Below are positions 8,813 to 16,875 of a stretch of DNA of 64,000 nt, in pieces. How positions within the stretch are numbered: position 1 is the first letter of the stretch; the number at the start of each line of letters is the position of its first letter. Where the stretch lies: the NCBI RefSeq assembly GCF_003987315.1, contig NZ_PIPI01000001.1, forward strand, positions 124,001 through 188,000. The letters are read 5' to 3'. This stretch comes from Aliidiomarina haloalkalitolerans (GTDB lineage: Bacteria; Pseudomonadota; Gammaproteobacteria; Enterobacterales; Alteromonadaceae). Under the pieces are notes generated by a model that was not told the origin of the DNA, ran no database searches, and was given only the letters and a program-made list of their open reading frames with translations. Both the position numbers and the translations under genes were made by a program.

Positions 8813-9355
8813 ATGCAAAAAGACGCCCATAAAAATGCTGACGCTGTCGTACTAGGCAACATTGGAGCCGTGTATGGGATCAAAGGCTGGGTGCGAATTA
8901 ATGCATTTACGGATGAGCAAGAAGGCATTTTTGACTATCGTCCGTGGCTGATTGGCCGTAACGGACAATGGCGTGAGATCGAAGTCAGCCAATGGCGCTG
9001 GCATAATAAAGATCTTGTCGCCAAGCTTGCAGGTGTCGAAGATCGTGATACTGCACAACAGTACACAGGGCTCGATATCGCAGTTCCGGCAACAGAGTTA
9101 CCGGAATTGCCTGAAGATGAATATTACTGGCGTGACTTGGTTGGCCTTGATGTTGTTAATTCTGAGAATTACAACATGGGGAAAGTCAGTCACTTGCTTT
9201 CGACCGTCGCCAACGATGTGTTGGTGGTGAAAGCAAACGCTAACGATGCGTTTGGTAAGCGCGAGCGTCTGATTCCTTTCATTCAGTCACAGTATGTTGT
9301 GAGTGTTGATCAGGAAGCAGGCCGGATTACGGTAGACTGGCCAGCTGATTTCTAA
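8813..9355 (+). CDS. rimM: Ribosome maturation factor RimM
   Basis: Binds S19 and helps mature the 3' domain of 16S rRNA in the 30S subunit. N-terminal RimM beta-barrel ([18 protein letters not shown], about residues 13-30) and C-terminal PRC-barrel part ([13 protein letters not shown], then RLIPFI). Two ATGs are in frame, 8795 and 8813. I prefer 8813 (180 residues, E. coli 182) because GGAAGAAG at 8797-8804 gives it a good ribosome site, whereas 8795 has none. The stop and the trmD start overlap as TAATG, indicating coupled translation. Confidence 0.95.
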   Translation: MQKDAHKNADAVVLGNIGAVYGIKGWVRINAFTDEQEGIFDYRPWLIGRNGQWREIEVSQWRWHNKDLVAKLAGVEDRDTAQQYTGLDIAVPATELPELPEDEYYWRDLVGLDVVNSENYNMGKVSHLLSTVANDVLVVKANANDAFGKRERLIPFIQSQYVVSVDQEAGRITVDWPADF

Positions 9356-10122
9356 TGGCTGAACGTTTACACGTCGGGGTTGTCACCCTGTTTCCGGACA
9401 TGTTCAATGCGATTACTGAGTTCGGTGTGACGCGTCGGGCTGTCAATGATGAACGTTTAACTGTTCAGACTTGGAACCCGCGTGATTATGCAACTGATCG
9501 TCATCGGACTGTGGATGACCGTCCTTACGGCGGTGGCCCAGGAATGTTGATGATGGTGGCGCCTTTACGGGCTGCAATTCAAGAAGCGAAAGCAGGTATT
9601 GAAGCGCAGTCAGGACAGGTACCGAAAGTGATTTATTTGTCACCGCAAGGCCGTAAATTGGACCAACAAGGTGTTCGTGAACTTTCACAATACTCAGCGT
9701 TGGTGCTAGTGGCCGGTCGTTACGAGGGAATTGACGAGCGTGTTATTGAGTCAGATATTGACGAAGAGTGGTCCATCGGAGACTTTGTTCTCAGTGGTGG
9801 CGAACTTCCGGCAATGGTGATGATTGATGCACTCGCGCGTGAAGTCCCGGGAGTATTAGGACATCAAGATTCAGCCGTGGAAGATTCTTTCGCGAATGGA
9901 TTACTCGATTGTCCGCACTATACGCGTCCAGAAGTTCTCGATGGCAAGCAAGTTCCACCAGTGTTACTGAGTGGAAATCATGAAGAAATTAGGCGGTGGC
10001 GGTTACAACAAGCTCTCGGGCGAACTTGGCAACGGCGACCTGAATTACTTAATAACCTAGCTCTGACTGACGAGCAGCAAACGTTGTTGGCAGCGTTTAT
10101 CGCAGCGCAACAAGACCAGTAG
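9355..10122 (+). CDS. trmD: tRNA (guanine-N1)-methyltransferase
   Basis: Methylates G37 next to the anticodon of several tRNAs using S-adenosylmethionine, preventing frameshifts. 255 residues (E. coli 255). SPOUT knot motifs are present: [11 protein letters not shown] near residue 58, [11 protein letters not shown] and [15 protein letters not shown] near 115, and [15 protein letters not shown] near 140; Asp in the EEWSIGD/DSF region is the expected catalytic residue area. Starts one base inside the rimM stop (TAATG). Third gene of the ribosomal operon. Confidence 0.98.
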   Translation: MAERLHVGVVTLFPDMFNAITEFGVTRRAVNDERLTVQTWNPRDYATDRHRTVDDRPYGGGPGMLMMVAPLRAAIQEAKAGIEAQSGQVPKVIYLSPQGRKLDQQGVRELSQYSALVLVAGRYEGIDERVIESDIDEEWSIGDFVLSGGELPAMVMIDALAREVPGVLGHQDSAVEDSFANGLLDCPHYTRPEVLDGKQVPPVLLSGNHEEIRRWRLQQALGRTWQRRPELLNNLALTDEQQTLLAAFIAAQQDQ

Positions 10123-10153
10123 CTTGGGTAGTATATTCTAGGCGGAGAAAATC

Positions 10154-10513
10154 ATGGCTAAAGTAAATAAAAGTATCTTGAAGCAGCTCGAAGACGAGCA
10201 GCTCAAGCAAGATCTCCCGGCATTTGCTCCGGGTGACACTGTTATCGTCAATGTAAAGGTTAAAGAAGGTGAGCGTGAGCGTATCCAGGCCTTTGAAGGT
10301 GTGGTTATTCGTAAGCGCAACCGTGGCTTGCACAGCGCATTTACTGTTCGTAAAATCTCGAACAGCGAAGGTGTTGAGCGTACGTTCCAGACTCATAGCC
10401 CACTAATCGCTGGCATTACTGTTAAGCGTCGCGGTGCGGTACGTCGTGCGAAGCTTTACTATCTTCGCGAGCGTAGCGGTAAATCAGCACGTATCAAAGA
10501 AAAGCTTAACTAA
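10154..10513 (+). CDS. rplS: 50S ribosomal protein L19
   Basis: Large-subunit protein at the 30S-50S interface. 119 residues (E. coli 115), with [20 protein letters not shown] and the conserved [18 protein letters not shown] end. Ribosome site GGAG lies seven bases before the ATG. Last gene of the operon, followed by a strong terminator. Confidence 0.98.
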   Translation: MAKVNKSILKQLEDEQLKQDLPAFAPGDTVIVNVKVKEGERERIQAFEGVVIRKRNRGLHSAFTVRKISNSEGVERTFQTHSPLIAGITVKRRGAVRRAKLYYLRERSGKSARIKEKLN

Positions 10514-10532
10514 GCATTTCTTTACGAGCTTG

Positions 10533-10559
10533 AAAAAAGGTCCTTCGGGACCTTTTTTT
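10533..10559 (+). terminator. Terminator of the rpsP operon
   Basis: AAAAAAGGTCC, a TTCG tetraloop (10544-10547), GGACC and seven T. A textbook intrinsic terminator 20 bases after rplS. Confidence 0.95.
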
Positions 10560-10650
10560 ATGGCTGAATATATTTAAGCGCCATTACAGCGGTGAAAATT
10601 GTCACTTCCGCTACATTCAGATTTGGGACTTTCAGTAGAAATTCTGCAAC

Positions 10651-10688
10651 AATAACCGCCTGAAGAAATAAATAGAAAAGGCGGTATT
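10651..10688 (+). promoter_or_regulatory. Hairpin that covers the tyrA ribosome binding site
   Basis: AATAACCGCC (10651-10660) can pair with GGCGGTATT (10680-10688) with one bulged base and a 19-base A-rich loop. The right arm contains the AGGCGG ribosome site of tyrA (start 10692), so the stem would hide it. Confidence 0.5.
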
Positions 10689-10691
10689 AAA

Positions 10692-11822
10692 GTGGATGAA
10701 CGCTTAAAAACATTGCGCGATCAGATTGATGCGACTGACTCCGAACTCGTGCAGGTGTTGGCGAAACGGATGGAACTCTCGCGTCAAATTGGTGAAGTGA
10801 AGCAAGAGCTTGGTCAACCTCTTTATGTGCCTGCGAGGGAAGCAGCTCTGATCAGCGCTCGGCGCGAGGAAGCAGAAAATGCGGGCCTGAGTGGCGATCT
10901 CGTTGAAGATGTCCTGCGCCGCACCATGCGCGAGTCTTATTTACGCCAGCGCAATCAAGGCTTCCAGCGCACTGGCGTGGCTGAGCGCCCCGTGGTGGTT
11001 ATTGGTGGTAAAGGGCAACTTGGTTCGCTCTTTGTGCGCTGGTTTGAATTATCCCAATACCGTGTGATTGTCATTGACCAAGACAATCTCGCCGAGTTGC
11101 CGGCGGCCGTTATGGACGCCGCACTGGTGCTAGTGAGTGTTCCGGTTGCGAAGACGATTGATGTCATACAAGCCCTGCCAAACATGCCCGATGATTGTAT
11201 CCTTGCTGATTTAACCAGTGTTAAAAATGCACCGTTAGCTGCCATGATGGCTCACCACAGCGGCCCGGTGCTCGGCTTGCACCCGATGTTCGGTCCAAGC
11301 ATTCCGACCTTTGCTAAACAAACGATTTTAGTCACCCCAGGCCGCGATGCGCAGGCGAGCCAATGGTTGTTGCGTCAGTTCGAGATTTGGGGGGTGCGTC
11401 TGCATGAACTGTCGGCAGAACGGCATGATCGCGCGATGTCAGTGATTCAGGTGATGCGCCACTTATCGACGTTTGTCTATGGGTACCATTTAGTCCACGA
11501 AGATGTCGAACTTGACGAGCTTGTCGCCTTAAGCTCACCAATTTACCGCTTAGAGTTAATGATGGTTGGGCGATTATTTGCCCAAAGCCCAGAGTTGTAT
11601 GCCGATATTATCTTGTCAGACCGTGACCAGCACCGCATGATTCGCCGCTACTTGCAGCGTTTTCAAGACTTATTGACGCTGATCGAGACAGAAGGGCGCG
11701 AAGCGTTTATTCGCGAGTTTGCCGATGTTGCGCAGTGGTTCGGGCCGTATGCCCGACAGTTCCTGCAAGAGTCGGCACAGCTCTTACAGCATGCCGACGA
11801 TGTGAAACACGTTGAATCGTAA
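10692..11822 (+). CDS. tyrA: Bifunctional chorismate mutase/prephenate dehydrogenase (T-protein)
   Basis: Converts chorismate to prephenate and then, with NAD, to 4-hydroxyphenylpyruvate in tyrosine synthesis. 376 residues (E. coli 373). The AroQ chorismate mutase domain spans about 1-90 (LRDQIDATDSELVQVLAKRM), the NAD-binding domain begins VVVIGGKGQLGSLF near residue 98, and GLHPMFGPSIPTFAKQ and ALSSPIYRLELMMVGRLFAQ mark the dehydrogenase part. The start is GTG; AAGGCGG seven bases upstream supports it, and no in-frame ATG lies before the conserved sequence. It stands alone, without aroF or pheA. The leader hairpin suggests translational control. Confidence 0.97.
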   Translation: MDERLKTLRDQIDATDSELVQVLAKRMELSRQIGEVKQELGQPLYVPAREAALISARREEAENAGLSGDLVEDVLRRTMRESYLRQRNQGFQRTGVAERPVVVIGGKGQLGSLFVRWFELSQYRVIVIDQDNLAELPAAVMDAALVLVSVPVAKTIDVIQALPNMPDDCILADLTSVKNAPLAAMMAHHSGPVLGLHPMFGPSIPTFAKQTILVTPGRDAQASQWLLRQFEIWGVRLHELSAERHDRAMSVIQVMRHLSTFVYGYHLVHEDVELDELVALSSPIYRLELMMVGRLFAQSPELYADIILSDRDQHRMIRRYLQRFQDLLTLIETEGREAFIREFADVAQWFGPYARQFLQESAQLLQHADDVKHVES

Positions 11823-11831
11823 GGTGTTAAC

Positions 11832-11855
11832 CGATTAACCGATTAGTCGATTAAC
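11832..11855. repeat. Three tandem 8-bp units at the end of the receiver gene
   Basis: CGATTAAC, CGATTAGT and CGATTAAC follow one another without gaps in the space after tyrA, covering the stop codon and last codons of the minus-strand receiver gene. Confidence 0.6.
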
Positions 11856-12211
11856 CCGTGCTCAGTGAGCAATTGCTCAATGGCATCGGGAGCAACGGGC
11901 TTGTGTAAGGTTTGATTCATACCTGCTTGCCGGCATGCTTCTAATTCATTCGGGCTTTGATGGCCGGTTAAAGCAATGATAGGGATGTCGCTAAAAGCAG
12001 GGATTTGCCGCAGTTGCTGACATACTTCAGCGCCGGTGTAGTCGGCCATTTCATAATCGAGAATGAGTAGCTGCGGTTGATGTTGTTGGGCGTGGCTCAA
12101 CGCGTCGGTGCCGTTTGTGGCGGTAATGACTTCAACCGGAAAGCGGCTGAGCATTGCTTTGAGCACTTCGAGACTAATAAAGTCATCATCTGCAATTAAG
12201 ATTGTTTTCAT
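11843..12211 (-). CDS. Stand-alone receiver-domain protein
   Basis: Single-domain CheY-like phosphoreceiver of 122 residues with no output domain. The acidic pocket is intact (ILIADDDFIS), the phospho-acceptor Asp lies in LLILDYEMAD near residue 52, Thr in IIALTGH and Lys-Pro in LHKPVAP complete the active site. Such proteins act by protein contact or as phosphorelay shuttles. It lies downstream of the cytochrome pair on the same strand but beyond a strong hairpin (12287-12312), so it is probably a separate unit. Its kinase is not identifiable; the hybrid kinase at the left edge is a candidate only by its presence. Confidence 0.88.
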   Translation of the reverse strand: MKTILIADDDFISLEVLKAMLSRFPVEVITATNGTDALSHAQQHQPQLLILDYEMADYTGAEVCQQLRQIPAFSDIPIIALTGHQSPNELEACRQAGMNQTLHKPVAPDAIEQLLTEHGLID

Positions 12212-12286
12212 GAGTCTGTTGTTACAACCCTTGGTACCAGTTTGCCTTAGTCGCTTGGCTTACCGGTGTGGTGCATTGAGCTTTAA

Positions 12287-12312
12287 GACTGCCACGGTCG
12301 TCCGTGGCAGTC
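12287..12312 (-). terminator. Strong hairpin after the cytochrome operon
   Basis: Perfect 11-bp arms GACTGCCACGG and CCGTGGCAGTC around a four-base loop, between the cytochrome b561 stop and the receiver-gene start. There is no clear U-tract on either strand, so termination is likely but not certain. Confidence 0.6.
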
Positions 12313-12336
12313 AATTAAAGTGCAATAATAGGCCAT

Positions 12337-12984
12337 TTAACTAAGAAAATAGAAAATCCAAGCGAGGTTGACCACTAGAATTAAGAAGCCCCAGCCACCG
12401 TGACGTTGAGCGGGTGCATTCGCCACCGCAGCACTGGCAACTTCTTTTTTACCCGTGATCATCGGTTTAATCAGTTTCTTTTTCAAAATGGTATAGATGG
12501 CCACAGCAACCAGGTGGAGCGCAATCGCAATGAGAATGAAGTCAAATGCTTGCTTGTGATAGCGCGTTAACGCACGCACGGTGTCATTGCTTACATATTG
12601 AGCTAGCGGGCCGCGAAAGAAAATCGCATCATCAGTAAACAAGCCACTGATTGCCTGCGCCAACAGTAAACCAAGCATAATCACGACCATGTACGCACCC
12701 GCAGGATTGTGGGTTAAGTACTCATGCTGTGTCGGCCTGCGAAAATAACGAAAGATCGCAAATGGTGATTGCATAAAGGTTGTAAAGCGCGCCGGTTGGC
12801 TGCCAATAAAGCCCCATATTATACGGGTTAACACTAACGCCAACATCACCAGCCCAAGCTGATGATGTTGGTCGATATAGTCAATGTTACCACCGGTGTA
12901 CCAGAGGCCTGCAAAAACCAAGACGAGCAGCCAATGAAAACCACGGACAAAGCCGTCCCAAAGGTGAATGGTGACAGTACTCAT
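12337..12984 (-). CDS. Cytochrome b561-type membrane protein
   Basis: Integral membrane di-haem cytochrome b of the bacterial b561/Ni-hydrogenase-b type, likely passing electrons between the quinone pool and a periplasmic partner. 215 residues with four main hydrophobic helices; candidate haem-ligand histidines are in GFHWLLVLVFAGLW (about residue 17), DQHHQLGLVMLAL (about 40), YHKQAFDF and ALHLVAVAIY (about 143-157). A fifth hydrophobic stretch ends the protein. It starts 12 bases after the cytochrome c' gene, clearly the same operon; the pairing suggests cytochrome c' is its redox partner. Confidence 0.87.
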   Translation of the reverse strand: MSTVTIHLWDGFVRGFHWLLVLVFAGLWYTGGNIDYIDQHHQLGLVMLALVLTRIIWGFIGSQPARFTTFMQSPFAIFRYFRRPTQHEYLTHNPAGAYMVVIMLGLLLAQAISGLFTDDAIFFRGPLAQYVSNDTVRALTRYHKQAFDFILIAIALHLVAVAIYTILKKKLIKPMITGKKEVASAAVANAPAQRHGGWGFLILVVNLAWIFYFLS

Positions 12985-12996
12985 GGTCGCTTTATC

Positions 12997-13467
12997 CTAG
13001 TCTGCGCGGTAACCTTCGTGACACTGCTGACAAGTCCGTGCAGTGGCCATAAATTTCGGACGGATGTCACGAATATTGCCACTTTCAGCAGCCTCTGCAA
13101 GTTCGACAGCAGCGCTTTGGAAAGCGTCGCGTTTACTCTCGAAGTCACTCCAGTTCTGCCAAATAGCCGGCAGAGCGTCACTGTTGTTGGTGGCATTTTC
13201 ACCAGCACCGGTAAAGGCATCAAATGGGATGTTACTTAAGTGGACAAGCGCTTTTGAACGTTGCTTAAATTGGTCGGCATCAAAGTCAATTTCCCCACGC
13301 ACCATACCGGACATATAACCGAAGTTTTCACGAATTAACTTAAATGCGCCTTGGCGATATTCAACGGCGTCTTCGGCTTTGGTAAATGCACTGCTGAGTG
13401 CTGGGGCTGCAAAGGTTGCCAAGCCGATGGTCAGGGCTGCTGCTGTTAATGTAGTGATCAAACGCAT
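12997..13467 (-). CDS. Cytochrome c' (periplasmic four-helix haem protein)
   Basis: Periplasmic high-spin haem protein able to bind NO or CO in known members. 156 residues: signal peptide of about 26 residues ending near ALSSA, then a helical domain with KLIRENFGYMSGMVRGE, and a C-terminal haem site CQQCH (Cys146, Cys149, His150), which is the family arrangement. Ribosome site AGGAG seven bases before the ATG. First gene of a two-gene operon with cytochrome b561. Role in NO protection or electron transfer is family knowledge, not shown here. Confidence 0.92.
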   Translation of the reverse strand: MRLITTLTAAALTIGLATFAAPALSSAFTKAEDAVEYRQGAFKLIRENFGYMSGMVRGEIDFDADQFKQRSKALVHLSNIPFDAFTGAGENATNNSDALPAIWQNWSDFESKRDAFQSAAVELAEAAESGNIRDIRPKFMATARTCQQCHEGYRAD

Positions 13468-13655
13468 GGTGTACTCCTTTATTATTGATATGGGCGACAG
13501 ACGGGCTCGGATCGCCCTAAATCGTTTACCCCTAAATCAGGTCTATTCATCGAGTGCGCATTGTGCTACTCGACAATAACAGTTTTAATAACATTCTTTA
13601 CAACAATATAACAATATGCGAATTGTCGCAGACTTTTAACGAAAAATTGTCAGCG

Positions 13656-13695
13656 TGCGTTAAGTCAGTTGCTTTAAGGCATCTGCGTTAAGTCA
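13656..13695 (+). repeat. Direct repeat before the amidohydrolase operon
   Basis: TGCGTTAAGTCA occurs at 13656-13667 and again at 13684-13695, 28 bases apart start to start, just before the ribosome site (AAGGG) of the gene at 13714. Spacing close to three helical turns suits a regulator binding on one face. Confidence 0.5.
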
Positions 13696-13713
13696 ACAAG
13701 GGAATTTCATCGA

Positions 13714-16700
13714 ATGAGAAAAACTACCGTGCAATCGCTTTTGCTGGCTGGTAGTAGTTTATTTGCGTTTTCAGTTGCCGCTACAGGCGCTGCTGGCGTT
13801 GGTCAAGACCAAACTACTCCAGTGCAAGGCTTACATCATCATAATCCTAGTTTGGTTGCGTTTACCAATGCAACGTTAGTGACTGAACCGGGTACCCAAA
13901 TTGAGAACGCAACGCTTGTCATCGAGAATGGCAAAATTCGTTCTATCGAGCGCAATAATCGCGCACCTGCGGGTGCGCGTGTTGTCGATGCAACGGGCTA
14001 CACAATTTACCCAGGTTTTATTGACCCATTTAGTAACTATGGTGTCGAGCAACCTGCACGCTCGACGAATCGTGGACGTTCTGCGCCACCGGTGTACAGC
14101 AATCAGCGCGAAGGTGGCAATGCCGCCAATGCTGCAATTCATGCGCAGCGAGACTGGTACGAAACGTTTAAGCCAGACGCAAGTGCTGCGAAAAGCTATT
14201 TACAACAGGGCTTTACGACTGTGCAGAGTGCCCGTCTCGATGGTATTTTCCGCGGTCGTGCAACAACCGTTTCCTTAGCGGACACCTTGCCGAATACCGC
14301 TATTTACCAAGCGCAAACGCGCCACTTTGGTTCGTTTGACAAAGGTAGTTCACCACAGCAATACCCATCGTCATTAATGGGTTCGATTGCTCTGGTGCGG
14401 CAAACATTAGCCGACGTTGCTTGGTATCAAGAAGCAGCGGGTAAAGTTGCGAGTAACGGCCAAGTTGAATTTAATGCGGCGTTAGCGGCACTGCAAAACC
14501 TGCAAAGTACGGGCATGATCTTTCATGCGAGTAACGAGCAAAACTTGTTACGCGCGCAACAATTGTTTCAAGAATTCTCTGTGCCAGTGACCTTTGTTGG
14601 TTCTGGATATGAGTATGTGCGTTTAGACGATGTGAAAGCGACTGGCGCCAAGCTCATTCTGCCAATGACCTTCCCAGCCGCACCAGCGCTCGATGAGCAA
14701 TTTGCGGAACTGGACGTGTCTTTGGCGCATTTGCGCCATTGGGAGCGCGCGCCTGGTAACCCTGCAGCGCTTGCGCAAGCGAATATCGACTTTGCTTTTA
14801 CTTTAAACGGCGTTGATAAACCGCAGGAGTTTTGGACCAATGTACGCACCGCAGTAACCCATGGTCTGAGTAAAGATCGTGCTTTAGCTGCACTAACCAC
14901 AACCGCGGCAGAAATTGCTGGGGTGGCGGACCAAAGCGGTAAAATCGCGAGCGGTTTTCGTGCTGACTTAGTGGTTAGTCGTGGTGATTTGTTTAGCGAC
15001 GGCGAAATTGTATCGGTCTGGACGCAAGGCCAAGAGCATTCGTTTAAGCCGATGCACCCGGTGGATTTCAAAGGTACTTGGACCCTCACTGGTTTTGTGC
15101 CAAACGCGGAGATGCAAGAGTTTACTGTGAAAGTGAATGGTAATAGCCGTTTACAAGTTGAGCTGAGTCATGGTGAGCAGTCAGTGCGTGCAAGTCGTGT
15201 TGCGCAGGACGACGATCAATTGCGCTTTACAGTGAACCTAGAAGCATTTGGTGGTCAGGGTGTTTATCGCTTTGCTTTACGTCATTTGGCCTTGGGTCGA
15301 TTAGGTGGCTCAGTGCAAACGGCCGACAATCAGGTTATGACGGTGACTGCTGAGCGTACGGAAGAAGCGAATTCAGCGGCGCGTGAAAATGGTGAAACGG
15401 CGGCCAAGCCAGAGTATGTCAGCCAGCTGACCTTCCCGAATATTGCCTTTGGACAAGCCGCGTTACCACAGCAGCAAAACCTGCATATTCGCAATGCGAC
15501 TGTGTGGACGGCAGATGACCAGGGCGTGTTGGAGAATACCGACATTATTGTCCGGAATGGCTTAATTCATCGGATCGGTCAGAACCTGTCGACACCACGT
15601 GGTTATGACGTTATTGATGCAACCGGTCTGCATATTACGCCGGGTATTATTGACGAACATTCGCATATTGCGATCGCTCAGGGCGTGAACGAAGGCACCG
15701 AAGCAATCACTGCAGAGGTGCGGATCGGCGATGTCGTCAACCCAGACGACATTCACATTTACCGCTCACTGGCAGGCGGCACGACCATTGCTCACTTGTT
15801 GCATGGTTCGGCAAACCCTATCGGTGGTCAAGGGCAGGCGATTAAACTGCGTTGGGGTGCCAATGCGGAAGGGCTGAAGTTCAAAGAAACACCACCGACG
15901 ATTAAAATGGCGTTGGGTGAGAACGTGAAACAAAGCAACTGGGGCGAGCATTACACGGTTCGCTACCCACAAACGCGTATGGGTGTGGCGAAAATTATTC
16001 AAGACGGCTTCCAACAAGCGCGTGAATACGCCGAACAGCACCGTGCCTATGAGCGTTTAAGTCGCGCTGAAAAGCGCCGCACTGCGCCTCCACGCCGTGA
16101 CTACCGGATGGAAACCTTGCTGCAGATTCTTGAAAGCGAGCGTCACACCCATGTTCACTCGTATGTTGCCTCAGAAGTATTGGCGCTGATGGATGTGGTG
16201 GAACAGCAAGGCTTCCGAATTCATACCTTCACGCATATTTTGGAAGGTTACAAAGTTGCCAAAGAAATTGCTGAGCATGGTGCGCGGGCGTCAAGCTTTG
16301 CTGACTGGTGGGCATTTAAGATTGAAGCCTTTGATGCGATTCCGCAAAATGCCTGCTTGATGATGGAGCAAGGCGTGCACACAAGTATTAACTCGGATAG
16401 TAACGACTTACAGCGTCGTTTGAATACTGAGGCAGCGAAGTCAGTTCGCTATTGCGGCATGAGCGAGAATGATGCGTTAAAAATGATCACGCTACACCCC
16501 GCTGAACAGTTAGAAATTGCTGAGTATGTCGGCAGCATCACGGTCGGGAAACATGCTGATTTGGTGTTCTGGAATCATCATCCATTGTCGGCGTATGCGC
16601 AGGTACAACAAACTTGGATTGAAGGCCGTAAATACTTCGATCGCGAGCGCGATCAGCAGCTGCGTGCTGAACTCGCAGCGGAACGCACGGCGTTGATTCA

Positions 16701-16875
16701 GAAGGTTTTAGGTGCCGGTGAAGAAGCCCAGCGTGGTCATCGCAATGGTTATCGCGAACAGCAGCCAACGTGGCACTGTGAAGACCATTACGACGTATGG
16801 AACGACTGGTATCACGAAGAACATGCCCATGGCCATAGCCATGGACATCAGCACGGCTTCGGAGGAGCGCACTAA
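13714..16875 (+). CDS. Secreted double amidohydrolase-family protein with His-rich tail
   Basis: Exported protein of 1053 residues made of two amidohydrolase modules. After a signal peptide (about 1-26), module 1 (about 50-450) has the composite barrel start (IENATLVIENGKIRSI) and end (SGFRADLVVSRGD), but the usual HxH is replaced by YPGFIDPFSNYG, so it looks unable to bind metal. Module 2 (about 590-1000) keeps the site: HSH at His649/His651, histidines around 815 and 841, and Asp895 in NSDSND, as in imidazolonepropionase-like enzymes. The C-terminus is rich in His (HAHGHSHGHQH). The substrate is unknown. The stop overlaps the next gene's start (TAATG). Confidence 0.85.
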   Translation: MRKTTVQSLLLAGSSLFAFSVAATGAAGVGQDQTTPVQGLHHHNPSLVAFTNATLVTEPGTQIENATLVIENGKIRSIERNNRAPAGARVVDATGYTIYPGFIDPFSNYGVEQPARSTNRGRSAPPVYSNQREGGNAANAAIHAQRDWYETFKPDASAAKSYLQQGFTTVQSARLDGIFRGRATTVSLADTLPNTAIYQAQTRHFGSFDKGSSPQQYPSSLMGSIALVRQTLADVAWYQEAAGKVASNGQVEFNAALAALQNLQSTGMIFHASNEQNLLRAQQLFQEFSVPVTFVGSGYEYVRLDDVKATGAKLILPMTFPAAPALDEQFAELDVSLAHLRHWERAPGNPAALAQANIDFAFTLNGVDKPQEFWTNVRTAVTHGLSKDRALAALTTTAAEIAGVADQSGKIASGFRADLVVSRGDLFSDGEIVSVWTQGQEHSFKPMHPVDFKGTWTLTGFVPNAEMQEFTVKVNGNSRLQVELSHGEQSVRASRVAQDDDQLRFTVNLEAFGGQGVYRFALRHLALGRLGGSVQTADNQVMTVTAERTEEANSAARENGETAAKPEYVSQLTFPNIAFGQAALPQQQNLHIRNATVWTADDQGVLENTDIIVRNGLIHRIGQNLSTPRGYDVIDATGLHITPGIIDEHSHIAIAQGVNEGTEAITAEVRIGDVVNPDDIHIYRSLAGGTTIAHLLHGSANPIGGQGQAIKLRWGANAEGLKFKETPPTIKMALGENVKQSNWGEHYTVRYPQTRMGVAKIIQDGFQQAREYAEQHRAYERLSRAEKRRTAPPRRDYRMETLLQILESERHTHVHSYVASEVLALMDVVEQQGFRIHTFTHILEGYKVAKEIAEHGARASSFADWWAFKIEAFDAIPQNACLMMEQGVHTSINSDSNDLQRRLNTEAAKSVRYCGMSENDALKMITLHPAEQLEIAEYVGSITVGKHADLVFWNHHPLSAYAQVQQTWIEGRKYFDRERDQQLRAELAAERTALIQKVLGAGEEAQRGHRNGYREQQPTWHCEDHYDVWNDWYHEEHAHGHSHGHQHGFGGAH

